Source of the DNA: Candidatus Nitrosocosmicus agrestis
GTDB lineage: Archaea; Thermoproteota; Nitrososphaeria; Nitrososphaerales; Nitrososphaeraceae
Direction of reading: 5' to 3'
NCBI RefSeq assembly: GCF_008389435.1
Contig: NZ_VUYS01000012.1
Span: 44,803 to 108,802, forward strand
Length of the DNA: 64,000 bases
The position numbers and the translations under genes are program-made. Numbering within the stretch: the stretch's first letter is position 1; each line of letters begins with the position of its first letter. Positions 27,123 to 36,963 of the stretch are shown here, piece by piece. The notes under the pieces were generated by a model. It saw only the letters and a list, made by a program, of their open reading frames with translations. It was not told where the DNA came from and did no database searches.

Positions 27123-27719
27123 ATGGGTACTTTAAACGAATCTTCTAAAACAATTGGTTTTGCTAATCCATCATCTTACGTCCCAAAGATAATTTTTTTT
27201 ACCAAAGGAAAAGGAATACACAAAGACCAGCTTACTAGCTTTGAACTTGCTTTGAGAGATGCTAACATTAGCGATCTAAATTTAGTATCTGTGTCAAGTA
27301 TTAAACCTCCAACATGTAAGATTGTGAATAGGGAAGAAGGACGAAGACATTTGAGACCTGGACAAATAGTTTTTACAGTCATGGCCAGATCCTCCACTAG
27401 TGAACCAAACCGTCTAATAGCTGCATCGATAGGTTTGGCCAGACCGGTTGATGATACTCAATATGGATACTTATCAGAACATCATTCTACAGGTGAAACA
27501 GCTACCAAAGCAGGAGATTATGCAGAGGATTTGGCCATGGAAATGCTAGCTACTACTATTGGATTACCAACGGATCATACGCTTACATGGGATCAGAGAG
27601 AAGAACAATGGAAACTTTCGGGAAAAATTTACAAGACTCAAAATTTTACTCAGTCTGCTCAAGGAAATAAGGATGGCTTATGGACCACTGTGATAAGTGC
27701 AGCCATAATGATTCTATGA
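27123..27719 (+). CDS. pdaD: Pyruvoyl-dependent arginine decarboxylase
   Basis: A 198-residue enzyme that converts arginine to agmatine, the first step of archaeal polyamine synthesis. The self-cleavage site is visible as NLVSVSSIKPP with the Ser58-Ser59 pair; cleavage there yields the beta subunit and an alpha subunit whose N-terminal Ser becomes the pyruvoyl group. Downstream conserved blocks LRPGQIVFTVMA, IGLARPVD and GYLSEHHSTGETATKAG are all present, with the acidic catalytic region EDLAMEML. The length is normal. It is monocistronic. Some homologues prefer other substrates, for example S-adenosylmethionine in archaeal relatives, so substrate assignment is from family membership. Confidence 0.9.
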   Translation: MGTLNESSKTIGFANPSSYVPKIIFFTKGKGIHKDQLTSFELALRDANISDLNLVSVSSIKPPTCKIVNREEGRRHLRPGQIVFTVMARSSTSEPNRLIAASIGLARPVDDTQYGYLSEHHSTGETATKAGDYAEDLAMEMLATTIGLPTDHTLTWDQREEQWKLSGKIYKTQNFTQSAQGNKDGLWTTVISAAIMIL

Positions 27720-28181
27720 CCCTGTTCCTTCATGTATAAGTAGTTCTATAAAGTATTTACCCATGTCAAGACAGTCCTATGAAATTGTATGAAAAGATCT
27801 AAGTTAGATACTTTATCGCTCCTTAAACTATCGTTTATTGATTGCTTTGAGCCCTAACTGTATATCGTATTAATCTAACACAAATGTTTAAAAGTTAATT
27901 ATGGATCAATTTGTATTGTTATTTTAATATCATACAAAACTGCCTCTTATGTTTGTTTCAATTCATTTCATTCATTAAATGAATGGATAACTAACCACAG
28001 GAAGAATTCAATATCAAAAACTATCCTTATTTTCAAGTTGAGACGTTTAAATTAAAAGCATCGATCCTTCAAATGAATTGAATTTGGAACTCTTTGCAGT
28101 CCAATGGTAAAATCGCATTTAATTGCAATTGAATACAACAAAAACGTGGATATTATTAGGTTTGAATTCCTATATGATTTT
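27720..28181. other. Intergenic region with a perfect palindrome
   Basis: CATTCATTAAATGAATG (27969-27985) is a perfect 17-base palindrome and could bind a dimeric regulator. No gene was seen otherwise. Confidence 0.4.
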
Positions 28182-28526
28182 ATGAATATCCAAACAATCA
28201 ATTTTAAAACGAGTACAAACAAAACATTCAGACTAACCTCTATTTTTTCAATTTTTTTTGTCACATTATTTCTTGTGGCAACGGCATTAACAGATGAAAA
28301 AGAGAATACCAATGCTAAAACCTTCTCATCTTTACCTATAGAGGCGTCCGAAATGCCTGTTACAACAATGAATGGGATTCAACCACAAGATGTGTCTATT
28401 CAAACAACTCACGACTCGCAACAACCTGGAATTGCTAAACAAACAGGTACTGGCTCATCTATATCAAATTATGTTAATGCATGGAAACTAAGTAAGGTAA
28501 CACCCGCTTCTCAGATATTTACATAA
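28182..28526 (+). CDS. Small exported hypothetical protein
   Basis: Taking the ATG at 28182 gives 114 residues with a short basic N-terminus, a hydrophobic segment (RLTSIFSIFFVTLFLVATAL) and a polar Ser/Thr/Gln-rich remainder, so it looks secreted or membrane-anchored. The frame is open upstream to an ATG at 28104, but the longer form would bury the hydrophobic segment inside the protein. No family is recognised, and the weak composition leaves some doubt that it is a gene. Confidence 0.4.
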   Translation: MNIQTINFKTSTNKTFRLTSIFSIFFVTLFLVATALTDEKENTNAKTFSSLPIEASEMPVTTMNGIQPQDVSIQTTHDSQQPGIAKQTGTGSSISNYVNAWKLSKVTPASQIFT

Positions 28527-29693
28527 ATCAAGTTCCTTCAATATCTTTTTCTTCTTATATGGGATTTTAGATTGTGAATATGACTTTAAACCTATGTATC
28601 AAAGATTGTCTCAATCCATTAAATTTTTTTAGAAAATTTGTCTGTTATTCGGATAATGATATTGATGAAAGTTATTTGTAATTTCTTTATTTACAGATGA
28701 AATATATACGAATCCGTTAGTTAAAGGACTTGTTCTAATAAGGTCGCTATTAATATTAATAATATCTTGTGCTCTCAGACACCTAACCTTCAATATGATG
28801 CAACCACTGGTATAGATAAATATTTTATAACAACCCATCCTATCAACTAGGAATACAACTAAATTGTCTGCGAAAGGGCCTCCAGGTAAATGGGTAGAAA
28901 TTCTATCTGATTGCTTTGAGATATCAAACTCAATTTCTCAGCGTAATAGTAATTTAACCACCTACTAATCTTTTTGAAATTAGGATTAATCATCTATGCA
29001 TTGTCTGGAACTGAAAAGTTATTCGCTCTTCTTTTGAATAATCCTGATTTTTTTATTTTAAATCTTGTATCAAAAAACTTTTCTAAAATCTGATTATATT
29101 TTCTTTTTTAGCAAAATCTTTGAATATGCTTTCGTATGAAATTAACCTGTCTGCAATCAAAGTGATTTTCATTACGATCTAATTTTATAGTCTGAATGTA
29201 GTAAAATAATTTTATCTTTTTTCTTAGAATTGCTGATTACCGAATGGCTTTACATGCTGCAAGGGTATGCAGAATTGGCCAATTTTACAATTAATAATTA
29301 ATGAAAATCCTTAAATCTAATAAGTTTGGTTTCATTAGGCTTGGTACTCCCAATTATTATCAGTTAATGTAATTGTGAATATTTGTCAATATCTTTAATA
29401 ATCATTATTTTAATTTATTGTATTCTAGTTATGCAGAATATTTCTTCCTTATATTTAAAAAGCAGAAATGAATGTACAAATGAAATGACGTTTGGGAATA
29501 ATAGAGCGTATACTGACAATATTTTCCACTTCTTGACCGACTTTATTATCTCTATTAATTACTTTGTTTATGTTCTGACCCTTGTGGTTCGTAAAAGAAT
29601 AATTCTAAAAGGTTGCTCAATAATATCGAGTGTATCATTCAGATTCCGAAATATTCTTCATATGAGGTTAATTGAAGGTGAAATGGTTTACTG
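28527..29693. other. Intergenic region of 1.2 kb with a doubtful frame
   Basis: AT-rich. A 103-codon plus-strand frame at 29383-29694 (from TTG) overlaps the next gene's ATG by one base and is rich in Ile/Leu/Phe; it could encode a small membrane protein coupled to the next gene but has no recognisable features. Confidence 0.35.
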
Positions 29694-30980
29694 ATGTCAT
29701 TTAGCTTGCTATTTAAAAATAATATGATGGTTGTAATAATACTGTCTGTAGTTTTAATTTTGGGTAATACCTTATCAGTATATCCAATTAGTAATCATTC
29801 TGAAAATAATAAACACTTGACAATGCTACCTCATCATGAATTTAATTTACAAAACCAAAATTTATCTGATAATATTTCATCTCAATCCTATGCAGAACAG
29901 ATCTTTTTATCATGTCAGAATTCTGATAATGAACATTGTCCAATGATGGGATTGGATGAAATAAACAAAATAGGTTCCCAAACCGTAGTATTAGAAACAT
30001 TTTTAAATCTCGTAAGGCTTTACGACGAAAATAATTACTTATGCCATCATGAAGGACATCATCTTGGTATCTGGCTTTATGAATATACGCAGAATTTGAC
30101 AAGAGCCTTAAAAAGCGCTACAGTGCTTTGTGGAGGTGCAGTTTATCATGGAATATTTCAAAGTTTCTTTGGAGAAGAAAAATTCATTAATATCAAAGAT
30201 AAGAATAATATAACGATAACTAATCTTTGCCCAGTTGGTCAAGTGGATGTAAGTTGGTTACATGAACGTGATTGTATTCATGGAATAGGACATGGATTGG
30301 TGAAACTATACAATTATGATACGAAAACTGCTGCGGAGCGTTGCGACGAATTTATACCCTTATGGGCCAAGAGCGCATGCTCTAGAGGCGTATTCATGGA
30401 AAACTATGAGTATCATTTTGACACGGGAAAAGGGGATATCGACTTGAACGATATTTATTTTCCTTGCAATAAATCTGTAGATAAATTTGCGCCTCAGTGT
30501 TATTATTACTTTCCAGAATATGAATGGGAGAGAAAAAATGTCACTATTTCTTATAATTTGGCTGATGCTTATGGTGAGTGTGATGGGATCTCTCCAAGTA
30601 AGTTTGCAAAGTATTGCTATCAGGGTATAGGTAGACTGCTATCTTTCTTGGCCTCAACAAATCCTGATGTACCGGTTGCGGCTTGTAATATTGCAAATGA
30701 ATCGAGTCACAGAGAGGATTGCATGGTAGGAACACTAAAAACAATTCTAAAAGGCGATGGAAAAACTGACGTTGGATTTAACTTCTGCGGTTCTTCAAAC
30801 CCTGAGTTCAAAGCAACATGTTACTATATAATGGGTATATGGATAAAGATGTACCTATATACAGACAAACAAGATTGGGAAAACGAATGTAATAAGGCTG
30901 TTGATAAAGATTATGTAGATAATTGCATAAGGGCAAATCCTGATACAAGTGTTGGTGTTCGCATGTTTGAGCCAGTTTAA
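29694..30980 (+). CDS. Exported Cys/His-rich repeat protein
   Basis: A 428-residue protein with an N-terminal export segment (residues 10-28, MMVVIILSVVLILGNTLSVY). The remainder contains about fourteen Cys and repeated short motifs of the type C-x-x-G/H: LCHHEGHHLGIWLYEYT, CGGAVYHGIFQSFFG, DCIHGIGHGLVKLYNY, CSRGVFMENY, CYYYFPEY, CYQGIGRLLSF and CYYIMGIW. The motifs are spaced at about 35-50 residues, so this is probably an alpha-helical repeat (solenoid) with disulfides and a His-rich site able to bind metal. I do not know the family and assign no function. The ATG overlaps the stop of a doubtful upstream frame. Confidence 0.7.
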   Translation: MSFSLLFKNNMMVVIILSVVLILGNTLSVYPISNHSENNKHLTMLPHHEFNLQNQNLSDNISSQSYAEQIFLSCQNSDNEHCPMMGLDEINKIGSQTVVLETFLNLVRLYDENNYLCHHEGHHLGIWLYEYTQNLTRALKSATVLCGGAVYHGIFQSFFGEEKFINIKDKNNITITNLCPVGQVDVSWLHERDCIHGIGHGLVKLYNYDTKTAAERCDEFIPLWAKSACSRGVFMENYEYHFDTGKGDIDLNDIYFPCNKSVDKFAPQCYYYFPEYEWERKNVTISYNLADAYGECDGISPSKFAKYCYQGIGRLLSFLASTNPDVPVAACNIANESSHREDCMVGTLKTILKGDGKTDVGFNFCGSSNPEFKATCYYIMGIWIKMYLYTDKQDWENECNKAVDKDYVDNCIRANPDTSVGVRMFEPV

Positions 30981-31625
30981 ATAGTTGCCTAAACGGAGTT
31001 ATCTGATAAAGCTACCACCAGTGGGTCATGAATAATCGAACATTTACTTTGTTTCCTTATTGACTTTGCGCCAAATTTTTCTTGAATTTTATTTAATTAG
31101 GCGAGAGGTGGTATGGTATCATTTTTTAGTTGATTAGTTTGTTAGCCTCAATGAGTTCATCATTTGGGAAGTTCTCAGATATTATCCTTACAGAATGTCC
31201 TCATGATTCTATGGTTGAACTAACTATTTGATCACGAACCAATACCATCTAGCTGAAGTATCAGCGGAAAATCAAAAACGACTTGATTGCCTTGATTTCT
31301 ATCATCGTAGCCTTCAACTATTGTAAGTCAAAACCTTGATTATACTTTAACCTTTGATATCATTTTTGTATATTATGATTGAAGGTATTTGGTTTTTTAT
31401 TTTTTAGTCAACTAAGGAATTGGTTACTTAACAATCTTCAAAATAAAGTGAATCTTTGAATCCGTTCACCTTAAATTTTTTTTCATATCTTATTATAATT
31501 TGCTTTACTTTGTGTCTTTAATGGGCCTAGAGTATGTGCTTGAAATTGTGTCTTTAAATTATGGATAGTTAAGAATATTAGTGTAAATATTAAAAACAAA
31601 AAAGGAATTACCTAAATCAGTCTAT
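30981..31625. other. Intergenic region, possibly with a decayed fragment
   Basis: On the minus strand around 31245-31325 a short run with coding character (TIVEGYDDRNQGNQVVFDFP) ends in a stop. It may be the remnant of an exported protein. Nothing else was seen. Confidence 0.3.
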
Positions 31626-32651
31626 TTAATTGATTCCTTTGATGGCCTCAATCACTCCAATCATCTTGGATGAAGGATAATGAGTTTTTACGTAATTCCA
31701 TCCAGCTTGTTTAAGAATCAGAATATATTCTTCAAGGGTTCTTTCCCTTCCGGTTGTTGCACACATCATATGTATATCAAACAACTTGGAAAAGTGTGAA
31801 GTACTTGCATCTGGAATTAAATGCTCTATAATGAATACCTTTGACTTTTCTGGAGCAGATTTGTAAATATTTGAAAGTATCTTTACACATTCCTCATCAC
31901 TCCAATCATGAAGTATCATTTTCATCATATAAAGGTCGGCAGGAGGAACATAGTCGAACATATCTCCCTTCAAATACTTACATCGATCCTGCAAACCCAT
32001 TTTAGTGGGCCATGCTGTATGGTGGTTATTAACGACTTGTTCTAACTCTAGTATCGTTCCCCTTGTGTGATCATATTTTGAATGTAAATGACTCGAAAGA
32101 TGTCCCTGGCCTCCTCCAATTTCACAGATGTGAGATATATTATTAAAATCATATCCGTCCAGCGCATCTATGACCATGGCTGTATGCATCGCAGAATAGC
32201 TACTCATTGCCTCATTGAATATCTTTGAATATTCAGAATTGTTTGCAGCGTATTCAAAGATTTTGGTTCCATATTCTGACAGAAATGCGTCTTGATTTCC
32301 CTCCTTAATCATTCTTGGTAGATGTTTCCATATTTGATAGTGTTCTGGTCCTTCTTCTAATAGTAAAATCCCTTGGAGGGTTTGAGGATGGTCTTTCTTT
32401 AGAAATTCTCCTTCAGGGGAAATTGAAAATTTGCGTTCATTTTTCTCCTCCTTAAGATAACCCAAGGATGCCAGTGCCCGAAGAATACGATAAGTCATGG
32501 CCTCATCTAATTCTAAATCTTTTGCAATTTGACTTACATCTTTCGGATCTGTTGACAAGTAATCGAATATCCCAGTTTTGGCTCCTGCATAAAGTATTTG
32601 GCTTTTCCACCTGCCAAAAATGATATCAATAGTTTTGTTAATATCGGTCAT
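31626..32651 (-). CDS. O-methyltransferase (plant-type, dimerising, COMT-like)
   Basis: A 341-residue SAM-dependent methyltransferase. The N-terminal 80 residues are a winged-helix dimerisation domain (AKTGIFDYLS, VSQIAKDLELDE, RILRALASLGYL). The C-terminal core has motif I HICEIGGGQGHLSSHL (residues 174-189), the acidic turn LELEQVV, GDMFDYVPPADLYMMK and the catalytic pair His248-Asp249 (MILHDWSDEE). The methyl acceptor is probably a small hydroxylated aromatic or similar metabolite; this is inference. A TATA-like run (AATATATAATAAAA) lies about 30 bases upstream of the ATG at 32651, fitting a nearly leaderless mRNA. Confidence 0.88.
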   Translation of the reverse strand: MTDINKTIDIIFGRWKSQILYAGAKTGIFDYLSTDPKDVSQIAKDLELDEAMTYRILRALASLGYLKEEKNERKFSISPEGEFLKKDHPQTLQGILLLEEGPEHYQIWKHLPRMIKEGNQDAFLSEYGTKIFEYAANNSEYSKIFNEAMSSYSAMHTAMVIDALDGYDFNNISHICEIGGGQGHLSSHLHSKYDHTRGTILELEQVVNNHHTAWPTKMGLQDRCKYLKGDMFDYVPPADLYMMKMILHDWSDEECVKILSNIYKSAPEKSKVFIIEHLIPDASTSHFSKLFDIHMMCATTGRERTLEEYILILKQAGWNYVKTHYPSSKMIGVIEAIKGIN

Positions 32652-33467
32652 ATGGTTATCTGTCAGTCTTTTTATTATATATTAATCGAATTTTTAAAAA
32701 AGCCCATTCTTGTGGATAAATTAATGATGTGAATAAACCAATAGGATTATCCGAACATTAGTAATAAGTAAACTCCTATGCATTTGTGGGAGTGAAATGA
32801 ATATGGTTCATCTTCAGTTCTTTCTATTTTATAAAGGGGATGCAAGGCCTTTTTTTAGCTTGTTTTTCGAATACTTCTAGGACATTGGCTGTTCAATGTT
32901 TTGAAGGTGATTTAAATTTTTTCAAGACGATCTTTTAAAATGGATATGAACTATATTTTCACTTGTTGCCAGTTTATTTGTTTATTCATTTTTTGGACCA
33001 ATTTATTGTTCATAGATATTGCCATACTTGCAGGCAACATCGATGTTATTTTATATTCTTCTTTCATTGTTAGAGCGCTATCGGTTTAGTTTTGTTAAAT
33101 GCTAATTTGGAGTTTATATGATAACTGATGAACTATTTTAAGGAAAAGTATTTTTTTGTTAAACCATAGGCTAAGTTTATTGTTAATGAAATTCTAAATT
33201 TACTGCCCTCTTATAAAGTATTATGAGAGCGTAATAAATTATTAGTTTCTATTTTGCAAATTCCTTATTTAATTCTGTGCTGTTTTGTATACATGTCGGT
33301 AAGGCTTTAGGAAGGTAATGTAATGGATTTTTCCGTTATTGGTCCTATGCTTAGCCTTTTTACGAAAAAACCTTTGTTTGTGAAATTATAGTAATGCCAA
33401 TTCTATTTATAGAATTAATAATCCTTAAATAGTGTAAACTCTATTACATACTTAAGAGATTATTACA
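32652..33467. other. Intergenic region of 0.8 kb
   Basis: Divergent spacer. No gene seen; a TATA-like CTTAAATAG lies about 45 bases before the next plus-strand start. Confidence 0.4.
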
Positions 33468-33710
33468 TTGAGTAAGTCTAATATTGAAAATGATTGGTAC
33501 AAGCGATTTTTCAGTTTAGGAAATAATATTGGCTCAGGGAGGGTAATAGACCCACGCGAATCAAACATGTATTTTGAGGATATTCAACATCAAATGAATT
33601 TTATGTTTTTATTTTTACATGCTCTTTCAAAAGCCGGTACAACTGCACAAATTTTCCAGAATCCTACTATTAGAGAGGATAGAGCACTTGAACTGAACAA
33701 TTCTGTTTAG
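33468..33710 (+). CDS. Small hypothetical protein
   Basis: An 80-residue protein beginning with TTG (MSKSNIENDWYKRFFSLGNN). It has a charged N-terminus, a hydrophobic amphipathic central helix (MNFMFLFLHALSKAGTTAQI) and a polar tail. The strong amino-acid composition and nearby TATA-like sequence suggest a real gene, but no family is recognised. Confidence 0.5.
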   Translation: MSKSNIENDWYKRFFSLGNNIGSGRVIDPRESNMYFEDIQHQMNFMFLFLHALSKAGTTAQIFQNPTIREDRALELNNSV

Positions 33711-33923
33711 CAAAGTTTTCATCTTCTGATAATCAAATGATTCTTTCTATTTTTCAATTTTATACGGTCAGCAAATGAATTCACAAATTCTAAAATTTTT
33801 TATATTTGCTGAATTAGCTGATACTTTAATTTATTAATCCCGTTATATCAGGATTTTATAGATATTTTAGTCGCTTAAATTACATTATCCACTACATTTC
33901 TATAAATTGAAAAAGATGGGGGA

Positions 33924-34250
33924 TTATTGTTTTTTGTCAACATAAACTAGTTCACACAAGCTTCTTTCGACCTTGACTAAGTTATCAATGTCGTTCATAT
34001 GAATAATCATTCTAGGATCATTGAGCAGCTTTTCAAATGTTCCCTTATTTCTCCATTTTATGTGATTTATCACCTTTGTTCCATCCAAGCTCTTGTAAAT
34101 TCTCGTGGATATGAAACCTTCGTGTTTGTGCAATATTTGTTGGGTAGCTTCTTTAAGTAAACTAACTACTTTTTCTTGCATCAATTGGTCCTTAACATTG
34201 AAAATACTTACAGAAATCAGTAAATTCCCTTTCATTTGGTTAGTAGTCAT
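33924..34250 (-). CDS. Antibiotic-biosynthesis-monooxygenase (ABM) domain protein
   Basis: A 108-residue single-domain protein with the dimeric alpha/beta-barrel ABM pattern: strand NLLISVSIFNV, helix QEKVVSLLKEATQQIL, then HEGFISTRIYKSLDGTKVI and IKWRNKGTFEKLLNDP. The usual catalytic or haem-binding residues of characterised members (such as HmoB or YgiN) cannot be assigned. Such proteins may act as monooxygenases or bind haem or quinones. A TATTTTATTA box lies about 25-30 bases upstream of the ATG at 34250. Confidence 0.8.
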   Translation of the reverse strand: MTTNQMKGNLLISVSIFNVKDQLMQEKVVSLLKEATQQILHKHEGFISTRIYKSLDGTKVINHIKWRNKGTFEKLLNDPRMIIHMNDIDNLVKVERSLCELVYVDKKQ

Positions 34251-34463
34251 TATGTATGATAGTTTTAATGATTAATAAAATAACTAGGGAATTGCATGGT
34301 AAATTGAATTTCGGAATACTAAGTTTGTTGGAGTCTCATTCATGACAAGGTGTTATATATCGACACGGCATGACGGATAAAATGCTCTAAAGTTATCTCG
34401 TCACATCTTTAAAGTATGTGACCTTAAAAACTGCAATTAAAAATCACTTTTTTCTCAGGAATT

Positions 34464-35180
34464 TTATTTTTTTGAATTTGTCATTTTCTCAGAAATTTTT
34501 TCCATTTCGGATTCTATGTCGTCTAAAAATGACCATTCCTTGCGTACATCTATTCCAGGTTTTTTCCCTATTCTATATAGCAACCTTGTTATGTTATTTT
34601 TGACCTTAGCAAGTCTACTCGGTACATGTAAAGCTATCATGAACCCTTTGGTTGCGAATAGTTTTTTCCATTCGTTTGGGTAGGGTATGTTTAAAGGGGT
34701 AAAATCTAATGGGATTACTTCGTGCGGAGGCCTGTTCTGTTTATTCTTAACCTTCCATAAATATCCGACGTATCCTGGACTCCTCTGATATGGATTATGT
34801 TTCTTAGGTTGAATTACATTATTTAATATTGAAGGATCATGGGTTCTTCCTACTACCATGAATGTAGTAGCCCCATATCTTTCTATGGACGATTTTCGTC
34901 TTTCCTTCTCTTTTGGATCCAACTGTCCCTTGTTGAAGAATCCTACTATGTGAACCTGAAGAATAGTTTTATCTGGATTATAGCCAAATAACCGGAAATA
35001 TCTCTGAAACTCATTTCTTCTTAGTTCAGGATCTAATTGTGACAGTATGAATTCTCTCTTATCTTGATGTAATAATTCATAATTGGTATGTGAAGATTTG
35101 TTATAATTTAACGGTGTATCTAAACTGTCTTTGCTTTCTTTATCTTTTATCATTCTGCTTTCTGAACTTTCTATTTTCAT
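34464..35180 (-). CDS. Hypothetical protein of 238 residues
   Basis: A soluble, basic protein. It has a polar N-terminus of about 35 residues, a core with PELRRNEFQRYFRLFGYNPD, the strands ILQVHIVGFFNKGQLDP and YGATTFMVVGRTHDP, and a Pro-rich PPHEVIPLDFTPLNIPYP segment, ending in a charged helix. No signal peptide, membrane segment or known catalytic motif is seen. The compact core suggests an enzyme or nucleic-acid-binding protein. I do not recognise the family; it is probably specific to this archaeal lineage. Confidence 0.6.
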   Translation of the reverse strand: MKIESSESRMIKDKESKDSLDTPLNYNKSSHTNYELLHQDKREFILSQLDPELRRNEFQRYFRLFGYNPDKTILQVHIVGFFNKGQLDPKEKERRKSSIERYGATTFMVVGRTHDPSILNNVIQPKKHNPYQRSPGYVGYLWKVKNKQNRPPHEVIPLDFTPLNIPYPNEWKKLFATKGFMIALHVPSRLAKVKNNITRLLYRIGKKPGIDVRKEWSFLDDIESEMEKISEKMTNSKK

Positions 35181-35796
35181 TAAATGATTTCACTCCTAAA
35201 CCTTAGTAATAGCCCATATTGGTAGTATAACAAGTCCATGGTTCACCCACATTTACTTATATGTGTATCAAAGTAAAAAAAGGAGATCAGTTATGCTCGC
35301 ATATAACAGAGCAAATATAGAATTTGGTTTTATAATTTAATACTTGCTTAGTGCAATTAGTTTTCTAAATTACTTTTGCAATTTGCAAGAGAATTTGCAA
35401 ATTGGTCATCACATTAGCACATACATCATATTTCTATTATTTTAATTAGTTTTTATTATGTGCTTGATGAAAAATATCACCATGATATTTAGCCCTAGTT
35501 TACAGAAGTTCTGTTGTTGCAAAAGGAACAATATCTGCTAATTTTGCAATTTGGACCGGCTAACTAGATCCAATGTGGTTATTATATTCAACCTGAAGTA
35601 TAAAATTATTTTTCACGGTTCTACAATTTATTTCCATTTTAATTGATGAATTATCTTTATCGGTGTATTGGTTTATATGTTAGAGATATGTCCTCCGGTT
35701 TCAAACAATTGGATATTGATATATTAGTCCGAATACCCATCCAAATTCTGCCCGTTAGAAAGATAACAATATATCTTTAAATTATTCTTAGATGTT
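35181..35796. other. Intergenic region
   Basis: AT-rich; near 35385-35406 AATTTGCAA direct repeats occur (TTGCAATTTGCAAGAG and TTTGCAAATTGG). No gene seen. Confidence 0.4.
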
Positions 35797-36030
35797 CTAA
35801 TTGTTACTTTTAGAGTAGAATTCTATATCATTTGAAGACCATTCTTCAGGATTTTGACTGTAACTGACATTAGAATTTTGTCTATCGTATCTTTTTACAC
35901 CAATGATTGGTCCATTGCAAGAATTGCAAATATCAAATAAGATATCATAAAAAATTTCTTTATTATTATCCAATCTGACTCTTTTAAGTCGACTCATTAC
36001 TATGGGATGACTGCAAATGCGACATTCCAT
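35797..36030 (-). CDS. Small zinc-ribbon-like protein
   Basis: A 77-residue protein with two CxxC pairs, CRIC at residues 3-6 and CNSC at residues 35-38, about 30 residues apart, which is typical of a zinc ribbon. The intervening strands (RLKRVRLDNNKEIFYDILF) and the following GPIIGVKRYD fit a beta ribbon. The tail is polar. The ATG at 36030 is the only reasonable start. Role unknown. Confidence 0.6.
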   Translation of the reverse strand: MECRICSHPIVMSRLKRVRLDNNKEIFYDILFDICNSCNGPIIGVKRYDRQNSNVSYSQNPEEWSSNDIEFYSKSNN

Positions 36031-36672
36031 ACTTTAAGATAGCCCATCATGCTAATAAAGAATTCAGAAAAAAAATCACAGTGAGAAAGAAATAGATTTA
36101 TCTTTCTATCTTGTAGCACGACATTTAGCAGTGTTTACATTATTTATTTGGTAAATCCTAAGGAAGGTAGTAAAAATTTCAAGCGTTTAACCTTGGTGTC
36201 CTTTTGAAGGTCGGATGATAATATCGAAATCAGATACTTTTAAAAATTATATTGTATCTCTTTATCTTCTAATTTATTAAAAAATATAATATTGCAAAGT
36301 AATTGATTTATCGGTTAAACTGATAATCTAGTATAAAGAATTATAATGAGTTCCATAATTCTTTCAGGTTATTTGCTACAGAGTACTTTTTCTCTATTTT
36401 TGATAGAGTATACTTGGCAGTACAATCAAAAAGAAGTGGAACAACAGGGTGAAACCCGGTTTGTATTATTTCCGATGATGATTGCTTTAGATTGATTTTG
36501 GGATAGTGAAATTATGCTAACTTTTTTCCTTGATGTTTCTAGTCTTATTTTTGTTTGTTCAAATTTAGTTACTTGCTTCCGTAATTAGTTAATTGTAAAC
36601 AGATTGCCGTCTTTTTAACCATCAAATGTCGTTTGCATATTAATGCGTCTGCTTTGATTATAAATAAATAAA
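36031..36672. other. Intergenic region
   Basis: AT-rich spacer; no gene, hairpin or repeat of note. Confidence 0.35.
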
Positions 36673-36963
36673 TCAATCAATTACTTTATTCTCCTTTATT
36701 CTCCTTTCCTCTTCGGTCATACCTAACTCTGTAATACTAAATTGGTTATCATCTGTAATTACTACCAAATTAGAGTTATTCCATAGTTTGATCAAATCTA
36801 GTTCCAGATATGATTTATCTTGAAGAGATACCTTTTCTTCCAATTCTTGAAGAGATACCTTTTCTTGACGTTCCCTTTTTTTTATGTAAAGATGAGCCAA
36901 TATTATACTCTGCACCTTTTTTTCAATTTCATTGTAAGGCTCGTCTATGTTCTTTTCATTCAT
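36673..36963 (-). CDS. Small winged-helix-like hypothetical protein
   Basis: A 96-residue charged protein. The pattern helix (IEKKVQSIILAHLYIKKRE), helix, helix and a short hairpin (NLVVITDDNQFSITELGMTE) is that of a small winged-helix domain, including the ITxxGxTEEE-like end seen in many archaeal regulators. The middle contains two tandem copies of EKVSLQxxx, encoded by a 27-base DNA duplication. A DNA-binding role is inference. ATG start at 36963. Confidence 0.5.
   Translation of the reverse strand: MNEKNIDEPYNEIEKKVQSIILAHLYIKKRERQEKVSLQELEEKVSLQDKSYLELDLIKLWNNSNLVVITDDNQFSITELGMTEEERRIKENKVID
36819..36866. repeat. 27-base tandem duplication inside a gene
   Basis: CTTGAAGAGATACCTTTTCTT occurs at 36819-36839 and again at 36846-36866 (period 27), adding nine codons in frame to the small winged-helix-like protein. 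Confidence 0.85.

Noticed and set aside
29383..29694. 103-codon frame just before the Cys/His-rich exported protein gene
   Set aside because: Ile/Phe-rich AT-driven composition and a TTG start; not supported strongly enough to call a gene, though the one-base overlap with the next ATG was noted.
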